NCBI GenBank assembly: GCA_964462685.1
Contig: CAYWYR010000018.1
Coordinates: 1-64,000 of the forward strand
Reading direction: 5' to 3'
Length of the DNA stretch: 64,000 nt
Source: CAYWYR01 sp964462685
GTDB taxonomy: Bacteria; Bacteroidota; Ignavibacteria; Kapaibacteriales; UBA2268
Within the stretch, counting starts at the first letter, position 1. Each line of letters opens with the position of its first letter. Under the pieces are notes generated by a model that saw only the letters and a list, made by a program, of their open reading frames with translations, ran no database searches and was not told the DNA's origin. Below, in pieces: positions 26,697 through 35,646 of the stretch. A program made the translations under genes and the position numbers.

Positions 26697-28166
26697 CTAC
26701 CTACCCAGATTGATGATAGTTGATAGCAGCTCATTGGTAGTAGTTACAACACGGCTGCTGGCTTCAAACGCCTGCTGGAACTTTATCAGGTTAACGGCTT
26801 CTTCATCTAGGTTAACACCTATAATGGATTCTCGCTGATTATCTAATTGCTCGTTTATAATCTTACTGGTTGATAAGCCGTTTCTAGCTTGGGAAGCTTT
26901 AACCGACAACTCGCCAACCATACCCGAAAAATATTCGATAGGTGTAACGGATTCCAAAAACTCTACATCATCCTGTAGGCTGCCTATCTGCCTTGCTATA
27001 TTACTGTTCCCGCTTTGCCCCGCCGCATCCGATAGAGGCATGTCTCTTGGGCTATCCACTATTTCCTGATTGATTCTCATCGTAAAAGCATTTGCACCGC
27101 CTTCTACTTCCTCAAAGAAATTCCTTTCTGCATCAGGTACATTGGATAGGGGGGCACCAGAGGGGTCAGTAGGTACGATATCATCCAAACCAAAACCTTG
27201 GCGGGAAATACTGTTTACTGTATTAACCGTTGTTTCCGCGAACTTATGAAGCATACCCGCCGGGGAATAACCATCCCCACCTTCTTGATCTAATGTGGTA
27301 TTATAATGAAAAAGCAGGCTTTCAAGTTTTCCGCCTTCAGGCGATACATTATTTAGGAAGTTGCCTTTAGCATCTACTTTGGTAACCTTTACTACTCTTT
27401 CGCCAGAGCTGGCATTAGTCTCTTCCGATATTCTTAATTCCGATGGAACATGCGAAGTAACTAAATTGATTCCGTTCATGAATACATTGATAGAGCCCGT
27501 ATCATTTTGGGTCACTTTTACGCCGGTAATCTCCGCTAACTCTTCTAGTTTCTTGGCTCGCTGGTCAATTACGGTTTGAGCGTCCTCTACGCTGAGTTTT
27601 TTACCAGAGGCAAAGGCATTGTTCAGCCCTGCGATATCTCGGCTAAGCCCGTTTATCTGGTCAATTGTAGAGTAAATGTCATCATATACTTCCTGCCTTG
27701 TACTGGTAAGCCCTGAAGCTATAGACTGGATTCTATCAGTCATTATCTGGGTTTTGGAGATAAGGTTCTCACGCAGACCGATACTTTCAGGTTTAATAGA
27801 TAATTCGGAAAATGCAGAGAAGAAATCCGTGACAACTTCGGTAATACCGTAGTCTGACGGTTCTCCCATAATTGAGGCTATCTGATTGAATATTTTATCA
27901 TCAACTTCATAAGCTGAGTTTCTTGTCAGCCCTTCTCTTATTTCACGGTCAAAAAACTCTTCTCTGAAATTCCTGAGTTTATCAACTACCACGCCCGTGC
28001 CGTTAAAGTTACCCTGTGCGCTATATGGGCTGCCTTCAGAATAAGTTACCGAACGCCTAGAATAGCCCGCAGTATTGGCATTGGCTATATTATTAGATGT
28101 CACATCCAGGCCAAACCGCTGAGCTTGCAGTGCTCTCTTTGCTATTTCTAGACTTGCTAAAGGCAT
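26697..28166 (-). CDS. flgK: Flagellar hook-associated protein FlgK (HAP1)
   Basis: 489 residues. First hook-filament junction layer. The flagellar rod/hook N-terminal motif is SLEIAKRALQAQRFGLDVTSNNIANANTAGYSRRSV. The C-terminal domain is NEQLDNQRESIIGVNLDEEAVNLIKFQQAFEASSRVVTTTNELLSTIINLGR, with LDEEAV-L--FQ-AF-A--RV diagnostic for FlgK. Located between a small unknown gene and flgL, 9 nt from the latter. Length is within the normal range. Confidence 0.95.
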   Translation of the reverse strand: MPLASLEIAKRALQAQRFGLDVTSNNIANANTAGYSRRSVTYSEGSPYSAQGNFNGTGVVVDKLRNFREEFFDREIREGLTRNSAYEVDDKIFNQIASIMGEPSDYGITEVVTDFFSAFSELSIKPESIGLRENLISKTQIMTDRIQSIASGLTSTRQEVYDDIYSTIDQINGLSRDIAGLNNAFASGKKLSVEDAQTVIDQRAKKLEELAEITGVKVTQNDTGSINVFMNGINLVTSHVPSELRISEETNASSGERVVKVTKVDAKGNFLNNVSPEGGKLESLLFHYNTTLDQEGGDGYSPAGMLHKFAETTVNTVNSISRQGFGLDDIVPTDPSGAPLSNVPDAERNFFEEVEGGANAFTMRINQEIVDSPRDMPLSDAAGQSGNSNIARQIGSLQDDVEFLESVTPIEYFSGMVGELSVKASQARNGLSTSKIINEQLDNQRESIIGVNLDEEAVNLIKFQQAFEASSRVVTTTNELLSTIINLGR

Positions 28167-28190
28167 TTAAGTAAGTGTTATTGGTAAAGA

Positions 28191-28574
28191 TTAGTTAATA
28201 TATTTGTTCTTGTACGGATCAATAGAGGCTTCTTTAAGAGTCTGGCCACCTAGAACATTTTCGATATTCTCAATTACTGATATTCCCATAGTTACGTCAG
28301 CGTACTTCATTTTGTCCACTAACCCGATATAGTCTCGGCATTCATCAAGATATGCCTGTGCACGGATCTTGCGGCGTATTCTGTCTATCCTTTTCTCGTC
28401 AGACTGTTTGTATGTCTTTTCGATACATTCAGCAAGCGAGTTGAAACTATAATTAAGTCTTTTGCGCAACTGGAAAATATCATCACTCGGTATCTTTTCA
28501 GATAGCTCCATGATTATATTGCCGAGTTCTTCGGTCAGTTTCGCTTCAAATTGTTGTTTATCTACCATTATCAT
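28191..28574 (-). CDS. Small helical protein in flagellar operon, unknown
   Basis: 127 residues (an alternative ATG two codons in is possible), highly charged and almost wholly helical, with no signal or membrane segment. The pattern IPSDDIFQLRKRLNYSFNSLAECIEKT ... RRKIRAQAYLDECRDYIGLVDKMKYAD resembles four-helix-bundle proteins of the 23S-intervening-sequence/Avd type, though this is weak. It lies between FlgN and FlgK, 24 nt before flgK. A chaperone or assembly factor for the junction proteins would fit the position (inference). FliS was considered but its N-terminal Tyr/Gln motifs are absent. Confidence 0.6.
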   Translation of the reverse strand: MIMVDKQQFEAKLTEELGNIIMELSEKIPSDDIFQLRKRLNYSFNSLAECIEKTYKQSDEKRIDRIRRKIRAQAYLDECRDYIGLVDKMKYADVTMGISVIENIENVLGGQTLKEASIDPYKNKYIN

Positions 28575-28632
28575 ATTAGATGCCCCCCAGCATCGTCGAT
28601 TGTTTCTTTTTCAGTTAGCCGCTCTGTCTTTT

Positions 28633-29070
28633 TCAGACAACCACGTTACAAACCCTGTTCTGCCCGGATGTGAAAAGCCCCATCATCTGACCCACGTTTT
28701 TGCGTCCTCTATTGGCCAGTATCTGGTTCTGCTTGTTCACTTCACTTAGCTCTGCTATTTTCACCCTCAGTGATTCCCTGTGTGCCTTTACTCTATCCAG
28801 AGAAGGGCCGTTCAGTTTTTTTTCTATCATAGAGAGTTTGATGGAAAGCGCGTCCTTGCGTCCCAGCTCCAGCCAGTCCATCAGCAGCTTTATCCTTTGC
28901 TCTTCTTGTAATTTCAACTTACGTGCCACAGACTCCTGAGCCAGAGCTATTTTGCCGACCGAAGAAATATCATATCCCGCCAGAGCCTCTTTTTGCTTCG
29001 TAGCAAGCATCAGCAGGTCTCCGATGAGTTTCTCTTCGTATATCAGATATTCCAATAATTTTTTCAGCAT
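28633..29070 (-). CDS. flgN: FlgN-family flagellar export chaperone
   Basis: 145 residues, helical coiled coil. FlgN escorts FlgK and FlgL to the flagellar export gate. Family pattern: an N-terminal LLEYLIYEEKLIGDLLMLATKQKEAL, then a second long helix with E-x6-L-x4-R, then MIEKKLNGPSLDRVKAHRESLRVKIAELSEVNKQNQILANRG near the C-terminus, matching the N-x3-N-x2-L-x3 helix of FlgN. Position upstream of flgK-flgL supports the call. Sequence conservation in this family is low, so context carries part of the weight. Confidence 0.8.
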   Translation of the reverse strand: MLKKLLEYLIYEEKLIGDLLMLATKQKEALAGYDISSVGKIALAQESVARKLKLQEEQRIKLLMDWLELGRKDALSIKLSMIEKKLNGPSLDRVKAHRESLRVKIAELSEVNKQNQILANRGRKNVGQMMGLFTSGQNRVCNVVV

Positions 29071-29178
29071 TCTTTTTTCTCCTTATTTCCAGCTTCGCCT
29101 TCGGTAGATATGTAATCAAATGGCTGATATGGTTCAGCCTTTTTTTACTCTTCGCTATCGAGTTAGCTACCGATTAAG

Positions 29179-30090
29179 CTATTTGCCTGAAAACCTGTCC
29201 TGATATTTTTTGACTTTATTAAGATAAGCCTGAGTTTCAGGAAATGGCGGTATCCCGCCGTATTTGTCAACATTACCCGGGCCTGCGTTATAAGCCGCTA
29301 ATGCAAGATTGATATCCCCGTCATACTGTTCCAGCAGTTTTTTTAGATATTTTGTCCCGCCGGCTATATTCTCAGCCGGATCAAAAGGATTGTTCACTCC
29401 AAGCTCTTCGGCTGTCGGGTCCATAAGCTGCATAAGCCCTTTAGCCCCAGCCGATGATACCGCGTTAGGATTACCGGATGATTCTGCAGCTATAATTGAT
29501 TTGATAAGTTCCGGAGTTAAGCCAGTGGTAGTGGAAGCATCATCAATCAAACCGCTTAGGCTTTCAAGCCTGTCATCAAGCCTTGTGGATGCTGGCAATG
29601 ATGTAGTCACTTGGGAATTTGACAAGGGATTGAGGCCTTGTGTAGCCATAGGCGCTACAGCCTGGGCTTTGTAATTACTCAGCTCCGCTATTCCGCCTTG
29701 AGTAACTACCGAAGGCAGGCTCGTCTCCCCAGTCAGGAACTCATACACTTTCTCCGCTATTCCGATACCGTTACCCGATCTTGATATCTCATCGGCAAAC
29801 TGCAGATCAGTATAACCCTCAAGTGTATCTTTACCGAAACTCATAGAGCTATCGGATGATTCACTCAGCATAGAGCTTTTCATCTGCTTATACATCATGT
29901 GCACGAAAAGGGACTCGAAGCTTCTCGCAACTGTCTCCATTTCATCCTTCTTGGCTTTTGGTAGTTCGCCTTGATTTCCTACCTTTGGTGCTAAAGCAGC
30001 CCTGCCGCCTTCAAACATCTTGGCTTTCTGGGCAAGAAGTGATCCGCCAACCCCGCCTGGAAGCTGCTGTTTTATATCTGCTACACTCAT
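29179..30090 (-). CDS. flgJ: FlgJ-like rod-binding protein fused to an SLT lytic transglycosylase
   Basis: 303 residues in two parts. Residues about 45-115 are the rod-binding domain (VARSFESLFVHMMYKQMKSSM, GYTDLQFADEISRSGNGIGIAEKVYEFL). After a linker, about 190-303 is a soluble lytic transglycosylase fold: ELIKSIIAAESSGNP with the catalytic Glu, SAGAKGLMQLMDPTA, NIAGGTKYLKKLL, LALAAYNAGPGNV. It would cut peptidoglycan for rod passage. Enterobacterial FlgJ carries a glucosaminidase instead, so this is the alternative SLT fusion. It overlaps the flgI end by 4 nt (ATGA-type coupling). Confidence 0.9.
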   Translation of the reverse strand: MSVADIKQQLPGGVGGSLLAQKAKMFEGGRAALAPKVGNQGELPKAKKDEMETVARSFESLFVHMMYKQMKSSMLSESSDSSMSFGKDTLEGYTDLQFADEISRSGNGIGIAEKVYEFLTGETSLPSVVTQGGIAELSNYKAQAVAPMATQGLNPLSNSQVTTSLPASTRLDDRLESLSGLIDDASTTTGLTPELIKSIIAAESSGNPNAVSSAGAKGLMQLMDPTAEELGVNNPFDPAENIAGGTKYLKKLLEQYDGDINLALAAYNAGPGNVDKYGGIPPFPETQAYLNKVKKYQDRFSGK

Positions 30091-31220
30091 TGTATTATAA
30101 GCTCCGCTTGTAATGAACCGCTTTCTTTAAGGGCTTGGAATATCGAGATCAGATCCCTCGGCTTAACTTGTAATAGATTAAGGGCTGAAGCTATGCCTTC
30201 AACTGTGGTAGGCTGCTGTACGGTGATCGGTTTTGATGAAGTATTGTCTTCCTCAACAATAACGTCGGCTACTTCACCAATTCTCGGAGGGAGAATTGTA
30301 AACGGTGCTGGCTGTGGTATTATAAGCGACCGCTGAATGGTTATCTCTATACCGCCATGGGCTACAACCGCTGGTAATAACTCTACATTACCACCTACTA
30401 CTACTGTTCCAGTCCTTTCATTGATTACTACTCTTGCTTCCGGATCTAACTCGATATTTATGTTTTCTATTCGGCTGATTGTAGCCATAAGTTCGTTCGG
30501 CTCTATACCGCCGCCGAGATTGACTTCTACTGTAGCAGCGTCCACAGCCGATGCCGCATCGTTCAAACCGTTCAGGGCGTTGATAGCTTCCGACATTCTC
30601 GTAACGGATGTAAAATCCGGATTGCGGAGTGTTACCTTGACTATATCGTTCTCCGCAACATCGCTTCTTATATCCGATTGTAATATCAATCCTCTCGGTA
30701 TTCTACCTGTAGTCACAAAATTCCTGCTTACTGATGTTCCAAGTGCTCTGAAATCATATCCGCCGACAGATAACGCGCCTTGTGCATAACCCATAATCGT
30801 TCCATCTGGAAGGGAAAGTGGTGTCAGCAGGAGATTCCCGCCTTGCAGTGATGTCGCGTCACCCATTGATGATACTGTTACATCCACTGTTCCCCCCTTT
30901 TTGGAGAAGGTCGGGATAGAGGCAGTAACCATTACAGCAGCTACGTTCTGCATTCTGTTGTTTCGGCCGTCTGTTGTCAAACCGAAACGCTGAAGCATAT
31001 TCCTGACAGACTGGTTAGTGAACTCGTTTAGTTGGTTATCTCCGGTATTATTTAGGCCTACAACAAGACCGTATCCAATTACCTGAACGCCTGAAACGCC
31101 CTGAATATCCGCAATATCTTTTATTCTTGCGGATTCCGCAGTATTAAAACCAGCAAGTACCATCGCAATAAATGCGATAGCTGCAAATAATCTAGAAATA
31201 ATATTTTTATTTTTTATCAT
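30087..31220 (-). CDS. flgI: Flagellar P-ring protein FlgI
   Basis: 377 residues with a cleavable signal peptide (FAAIAFIAMVLAGFNTAESA). Forms the periplasmic P-ring bushing around the rod. Family motifs: RIKDIADIQGVSGVQVIGYGLVVGLNNTGD, NVAAVMVTASIPTFSKKGGTVDVTVSSMGDATSLQGG, ERTGTVVVGGN, VVAHGGIEITI, and the C-terminal LNLLQVKPRDLISIFQALKESGSLQAELIIQ. Overlaps flgH by 1 nt and flgJ by 4 nt. The presence of P- and L-rings again indicates a Gram-negative envelope. Confidence 0.96.
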   Translation of the reverse strand: MIKNKNIISRLFAAIAFIAMVLAGFNTAESARIKDIADIQGVSGVQVIGYGLVVGLNNTGDNQLNEFTNQSVRNMLQRFGLTTDGRNNRMQNVAAVMVTASIPTFSKKGGTVDVTVSSMGDATSLQGGNLLLTPLSLPDGTIMGYAQGALSVGGYDFRALGTSVSRNFVTTGRIPRGLILQSDIRSDVAENDIVKVTLRNPDFTSVTRMSEAINALNGLNDAASAVDAATVEVNLGGGIEPNELMATISRIENINIELDPEARVVINERTGTVVVGGNVELLPAVVAHGGIEITIQRSLIIPQPAPFTILPPRIGEVADVIVEEDNTSSKPITVQQPTTVEGIASALNLLQVKPRDLISIFQALKESGSLQAELIIQ

Positions 31221-31801
31221 CAGAAAAGAAGCCTCAGGAATTTAGTGATAAGTCCCGGCTCCTGAGTTTCGCTTACTATACCCTGGCCGTCTATTTCGAG
31301 TGTCAGATCCATAATCATATAGGAATAAACCGCATTACTCGGCAGTACGTCAACCTGCCTTACCACACCTTGTATTGTAAAGGTCTGGGTTTCGTTGTTT
31401 ACGGTAGTGGTTCTTTTACCCTCGATCTGCAGGTTGCCGTTTGGCTCCAAGCCAACCACCCTGGCCGACATCTTTGAGCGTATGCGTTCGTTCCTGATAG
31501 TCCTTGCATCCGAATCAAAATCGTTATTGGTACCTATAGATCCAGAGGCAGTATAGTTCTGATTACCTAATTGTGCCCCAGCACCTATACCAAGATCAGA
31601 ATCCCGGTTGCTGCGTGTTGAAGCGCCGTTATCAGCCACTAATTCTTCAACTATAAGCACTGTAATCGCATCGCCTTCTTTAAATGCCTTAACATCTGAG
31701 AAAAGTGACGCGGAATTGTTCTGGATGAACTGCGCCTCGGCAATCACTGCCGAAAACAGAATAATAATCGAAGAAATTATATTTAAGAGTATTTTTTTCA
31801 T
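31220..31801 (-). CDS. flgH: Flagellar L-ring protein FlgH (apparently not a lipoprotein)
   Basis: 193 residues. Outer-membrane L-ring subunit. The signal peptide ends AVIAEAQF with no cysteine, so unlike enterobacterial FlgH it is not lipidated. Family sequence is clear: SLFSDVKAFKEGDAITVLIVEE, RSKMSARVVGLEPNGNLQIEGKRTTTVNNETQ, IQGVVRQVDVLPSNAVYSYMIMDLTLEIDGQG. Ends in a hydrophobic TKFLRLLF as usual. 30 nt after flgA. Confidence 0.94.
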   Translation of the reverse strand: MKKILLNIISSIIILFSAVIAEAQFIQNNSASLFSDVKAFKEGDAITVLIVEELVADNGASTRSNRDSDLGIGAGAQLGNQNYTASGSIGTNNDFDSDARTIRNERIRSKMSARVVGLEPNGNLQIEGKRTTTVNNETQTFTIQGVVRQVDVLPSNAVYSYMIMDLTLEIDGQGIVSETQEPGLITKFLRLLF

Positions 31802-31831
31802 AGCGTATATTGGCTTTCCCAGACTGATTTA

Positions 31832-32581
31832 TCAGTTCCTGAGCAGAGCCCTGCCCTCCATATCAATTGTGGCAGTGATTATTTTCTTAGAGCCTTTTCT
31901 TTCCAGCCTGATCGATTCGCCGGGCAATCCGTCTTCAAGTGCTGTGGCGGTTGCCCTAACCTGTACAGTACCTTTTATTACGATAAGTTCAAGTTCGTCG
32001 CCGCGTTTGATTTTTTTGCCGCTCGTAATATTTGAGGAGTAAAATGGCTGTCCACTTGAGATATCAGTAAGCATTATCAATCCGTTAAGGCCTTTCTCAC
32101 TGGATATCGCGGCCCCGCTCAGTGATAACCTGTCAATCGGTTTGAAGGTGATCATATCCGGAGTTATGATCTGACCCGATGTAAGATGTCTCGACGCTAC
32201 AGGCATCATTACTTTATCAGCTACCTGAGCGGTGATACCAACTTTCTTTGATACCGTTCCCTCCTCGTAGAAAAGAGCCGTCAGATAAACGTGCCTACCC
32301 AATGTCTTGCTGTCCATTATAAGTTCGGCTTCTATATCATCAGCTTCAAAATACTGATCGGATGGGGGGAGTGGAACCGTTACGTCCAGATTCTCACCGA
32401 ATTTCTCTAAAACAAGCATTTTTGCAGCATCAGCTAACCTATCACCCGAAAATGTAGAGCTACTGTAAGCAGCATTAGAAAACCAGATAATATTCATCAA
32501 TAAAATAGCGATAACAGCCTTTAGCCTGTTGCTTAGGCTATCGGAGTCCTGAATATATACTATTTCGCTTATTCTGTTCAT
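31832..32581 (-). CDS. flgA: Flagellar P-ring assembly chaperone FlgA
   Basis: 249 residues. Periplasmic chaperone for P-ring polymerisation. An N-terminal signal/anchor (RLKAVIAILLMNIIWFSNAAYSS) is followed by a poorly conserved N-domain. The SAF domain then follows: VMMPVASRHLTSGQIITPDMITFKPIDR, LNGLIMLTDISSGQPFYSSNI, and the C-terminal KIKRGDELELIVIKGTVQVRATATALEDGLPGESIRL. 41 nt after flgG. Placement between flgG and flgH is classical for this operon. Confidence 0.92.
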   Translation of the reverse strand: MNRISEIVYIQDSDSLSNRLKAVIAILLMNIIWFSNAAYSSSTFSGDRLADAAKMLVLEKFGENLDVTVPLPPSDQYFEADDIEAELIMDSKTLGRHVYLTALFYEEGTVSKKVGITAQVADKVMMPVASRHLTSGQIITPDMITFKPIDRLSLSGAAISSEKGLNGLIMLTDISSGQPFYSSNITSGKKIKRGDELELIVIKGTVQVRATATALEDGLPGESIRLERKGSKKIITATIDMEGRALLRN

Positions 32582-32622
32582 TTTAGAATTATATATCTGA
32601 TTTTGACTGATTATTTAGCCGA

Positions 32623-33411
32623 TTATCTTTTTAGATTTACCGCAGTACCGAGTATATCATCTGCCGTTCTTACAGATTTCGAGTTAAGCTCATAAGCACG
32701 CTGGGCAGTGATCATATTGACCATTTCCTCAACCACATCCACGTTAGAGCTCTCTGTATGGCCTTGAAGTATAGAGCCTGTATTGTTGATACCAGGCTGT
32801 TCGAATATAGGCTCACCCGATGCAGGTGTGGCTATCATCATATTATCCCCAACAGCCCTAAGGCCGCCCGGGTTGATAAAGCGTGCTAACTGAATCTGGC
32901 CTACTGTCTGTGCTTCTGTACTGTTTTCTGTTACGATCTGGATTATACCCTCTGCGGAAACCTGTACATCCATGGCATCTGTAGGCAGTCTGAAGCCAGG
33001 ATCAAGCTGAAAGCCTTGCTGATTTACGATATTGCCGTTTCTGTCCATCTTGAATTGGCCGTCACGAGTATATGCCAGAGTATTATCTGGTTTTCTCAGG
33101 ATAAAAAAGCCTTCACCGTTGATCGCCATATCCATTTTATTGTTCGTCTGGACCACATCACCCTGATCAAATTGCTTTGTGACTGACACAAGCTGCGTAC
33201 CTGAACCAATCTGTACTTCGTTCAGAGGCTCAACACCCACACGAGCCACATTACCCGCGGGCTTCAGTGTTTCATATAGCAGATCCTGAAATTCGGGACG
33301 TGACTTTTTGAAGCCCGCCGTATTGACATTGGCGATATTATTGGATATAATCTCAACATATCTCTGCTGGGATGTAAGCCCGGTGGCAGCGGTTCTTAGT
33401 GTCTTTTCCAT
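32623..33411 (-). CDS. flgG: Flagellar distal rod protein FlgG
   Basis: 262 residues from ATG 33411. This start is preferred because AGGAAG lies 6 nt upstream and the protein then begins MEKTLRTAATGLTSQQ, as FlgG proteins do; 22 more codons are open upstream but do not fit the family. Motifs: IISNNIANVNTAGFKKSRPEFQDLLYETL, IGSGTQLVSVTKQFDQGDVVQTNNKMDMAINGEGFF, and C-terminal TESSNVDVVEEMVNMITAQRAYELNSKSVRTADDILGTAVNLKR. Follows flgF after a 200-nt gap that holds a hairpin. Confidence 0.94.
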   Translation of the reverse strand: MEKTLRTAATGLTSQQRYVEIISNNIANVNTAGFKKSRPEFQDLLYETLKPAGNVARVGVEPLNEVQIGSGTQLVSVTKQFDQGDVVQTNNKMDMAINGEGFFILRKPDNTLAYTRDGQFKMDRNGNIVNQQGFQLDPGFRLPTDAMDVQVSAEGIIQIVTENSTEAQTVGQIQLARFINPGGLRAVGDNMMIATPASGEPIFEQPGINNTGSILQGHTESSNVDVVEEMVNMITAQRAYELNSKSVRTADDILGTAVNLKR

Positions 33412-33452
33412 ATAGCTTCCTGCTAATTCGGCTTTCCTAGCCATCATTATAT

Positions 33453-33497
33453 AAAAAAGGGTTCTGCGATCAGTCATTCAACCACAAAACCCTTTTA
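33453..33497 (-). terminator. Hairpin in the flgF-flgG gap
   Basis: AAAAGGGTTTT on the minus strand can pair with AACCCTTTTTT across a loop of about 25 nt, ending in TTTTATATAATG. It could attenuate transcription between flgF and flgG. The long loop makes it a weak terminator. Confidence 0.4.
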
Positions 33498-33614
33498 TTA
33501 CCATCGGAACATGTCCCAAATATAGAGTACTTCCTTGTATCGGCGGGAACTTCCGTGTTGTGGTCTTTTCTGGGATACTTTTATCCCGATTGCTCAATCA
33601 AGAGCATTTTTTTA

Positions 33615-34394
33615 TCAATAATACCTACCCAGCTTGATACTTTCGCCAAGGGTTGATTCATTCGTTTCGATTACTTTTGCGCCTGCTTCAAACTTCCTCT
33701 GAAGCCCGATCATCTCTACCATTTCAGATACTACATCCACATTCGCTCCCTCTACCCAGCCTTGCCTTACCGCTACGTTCTCCATCTGGCTGTATGTGAT
33801 AGCGGTTTTATCCGTGATGATAAAGTTCTGTGCCGATATCCGCTCTAAGGTCTTTGAATCCTCTACATTGGCTATCTGCAGATTACCTACATTAAATCCG
33901 TTGGCGAATATCTCGCCCTGGCGGGTAATATCTATATCAAGCGTCTGGCGGTCGTTCGCCTCGGCCGATGCACCGAAATATTCGTTGGCGATATTTACTG
34001 GACCGTTGGAGCCGACAAGCATCTTACCGTCCATGGTAACTACGTTCCCGTCAGTATCAAGGCGGAAATTACCCCCCCTTGATAGGAACTGCTTGCCGAA
34101 TTCATCTGCCAGTACAAAAAAACCATTGCCTTCGATAGCGATATCTAAAGGATTATTAGTCTGGCGCATATCACCTGGGGTAAAATCAGTGTATGATCCT
34201 ACGGGCGGGTCGTTTTGCTCGGCATCACCTTTTACATTGTAAAAATTCGCTCGAGCGTCAATAAGATTTCTTTCAAAAACATTCTGCCTTTTAAAGCCCG
34301 CCGTATTGGCGTTGGATATATTATTAGCCGTTACCTCGAGTCTAGTCTCTTGGTTGAGCATTCCGTAAGCGGCTGTATAAAATTCCTTTAACAT
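33615..34394 (-). CDS. flgF: Flagellar proximal rod protein FlgF-like
   Basis: 259 residues. Rod protein with the family termini: LKEFYTAAYGMLNQETRLEVTANNISNANTAGFKRQNVF and GANVDVVSEMVEMIGLQRKFEAGAKVIETNESTLGESIKLGRYY. Middle motif GDMRQTNNPLDIAIEGNGFFVL. It is the shorter, more divergent of two FlgG-like genes and lies upstream of flgG, as flgF does. A second FlgG copy is the alternative name. Confidence 0.86.
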   Translation of the reverse strand: MLKEFYTAAYGMLNQETRLEVTANNISNANTAGFKRQNVFERNLIDARANFYNVKGDAEQNDPPVGSYTDFTPGDMRQTNNPLDIAIEGNGFFVLADEFGKQFLSRGGNFRLDTDGNVVTMDGKMLVGSNGPVNIANEYFGASAEANDRQTLDIDITRQGEIFANGFNVGNLQIANVEDSKTLERISAQNFIITDKTAITYSQMENVAVRQGWVEGANVDVVSEMVEMIGLQRKFEAGAKVIETNESTLGESIKLGRYY

Positions 34395-34414
34395 AGCTTT
34401 ATAAGGTTAGTGGT

Positions 34415-34687
34415 TTATGCGTTTGGTCTTTGGTTTGCCATAGCCGATCTGCTATCGATGGCTTGGGCAAGCACCTTGCTCAGGGCTTCGTAGTACTTGT
34501 TAGGCATATTCTTATAGCCGTCCAGTTCCAATAGCATTGATCTAAGCTTCTCGTCCTTATGTGGTGGGATATCCAGTTCTTTCATGATATCCATTACCGC
34601 CGCACCCTGATCCGAGAGAGTAGCAGACTTCTGCGAACCGTAGATCGAATCGAGATTTTTGCTTCCGTATGTATTTGCTGTTGTCAT
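34415..34687 (-). CDS. First gene of flagellar operon, unknown 90-residue protein
   Basis: 90 residues, soluble, with a Ser/Thr-rich N-terminus and a helical C-terminal half (DIMKELDIPPHKDEKLRSMLLELDGYKNMPNKYYEALSKVLAQAIDSR). AAAGGAAG lies close upstream of the ATG. It is separated from flgF by only 20 nt, so it belongs to the operon and is its promoter-proximal gene. I recognise no family. It is too short and too different for FlgB, FlgC or FliE. A small regulator or rod/hook accessory is possible but unsupported. Confidence 0.65.
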   Translation of the reverse strand: MTTANTYGSKNLDSIYGSQKSATLSDQGAAVMDIMKELDIPPHKDEKLRSMLLELDGYKNMPNKYYEALSKVLAQAIDSRSAMANQRPNA

Positions 34688-35104
34688 AATATCTTCCTTT
34701 CTTTTCCTGTCAGGAGGGAAAATTCAAATAATCTTTTCCGCCTTCGGATTTACATACTCTTATTATCGTGCCAAGCGGCCCGAAGTTTATAGGTACTTAT
34801 ACTGGAATCCCCTGTTGATAAGGGCTACAGAGGACATATATCTTCATTTTGCTTGTACTCAACCCACTTGCGGTTATGAATATTATCAGCCACATGAACA
34901 ACACGATATACTATATGGCTATAAACAGCCTATTTGAATTAAAGTCTGATAATAAAAGATAAGATAAAAAACAGTTACAAAGATCATACAATAAATAGTC
35001 TATTATTCCTACTATAAATATGTAGTCAATGGGGTGTCAACTAAATGTTAAAAGCGAGAGCGATAGAGTTTCAGAGAATACAACAAGGAAAATAGGATAC
35101 AGCA
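34688..35104. other. 417-bp divergent intergenic region upstream of flagellar operon
   Basis: No gene is visible. The region must contain the leftward flagellar promoter. On the minus strand TTGGCACG near 34770 resembles a sigma-54 minus-24 box, but the minus-12 GC is absent, so I do not call a promoter. The right half is AT-rich with no strong hairpin. Confidence 0.4.
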
Positions 35105-35626
35105 ATGAGGAAAATAGAGATGAAAACAGCAAAAAATATATTCGCAGCATTATGTTTAATAGCTATAAGCACGGTCAATCTGCAAGCTTGGAATGAGGAT
35201 ACAAGGGATTTTGCCAAAGCGGTAAACAGTCAAAAAGTAGAACCGCAGAATGATAAAAACACTATTCTATGCCTAGATAGGCTACTATCAGCCGATACCA
35301 CAAACAGCGATCTTTACTATGGAGTGTATATAGCCATTCTGGAAAATGGCAACGAGGATATGGCTGGCATGCTTACGGAGTATATGAAAGATTATATGAT
35401 CCTTAAGCCTGATATGTTTATCGAGGGCTATTCAAATTTAACTGCTAAGGGCAAGAAGAATTTCGCCAATCTATTAGCCAACCGGATAACTGATACATCT
35501 GAACTTGATACCGAAACCGAGGCAAAAGCATTCTTCCGCTACATAGAGAACTACCTTAAAGAGAAAACCAGTCTCAAACTGGAAAACCTAGCACAGATAG
35601 AAGCGGCTGTGCTGGAGGTCATATAA
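35105..35626 (+). CDS. Secreted/periplasmic hypothetical protein
   Basis: 173 residues. The start at 35105 has AGGA 7 nt upstream; an ATG 15 nt further would also give a good signal peptide (KTAKNIFAALCLIAISTVNLQA). The mature part is acidic and helical (LYYGVYIAILENGNEDMAGMLTEYMKDYM, KKNFANLLANRITDTSELD), like a TPR-free helical repeat, with no motif I can name. It stands alone between the flagellar operon and a convergent SRPBCC gene. Confidence 0.6.
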   Translation: MRKIEMKTAKNIFAALCLIAISTVNLQAWNEDTRDFAKAVNSQKVEPQNDKNTILCLDRLLSADTTNSDLYYGVYIAILENGNEDMAGMLTEYMKDYMILKPDMFIEGYSNLTAKGKKNFANLLANRITDTSELDTETEAKAFFRYIENYLKEKTSLKLENLAQIEAAVLEVI

Positions 35627-35646
35627 ATATTGAGTGAAATAATATT

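Noticed and set aside
34760..34790. TTGGCACG resembling a sigma-54 promoter upstream of the flagellar operon (minus strand)
   Set aside because: The minus-24 box matches, but the position of the minus-12 GC reads AG, so the invariant dinucleotide is missing.
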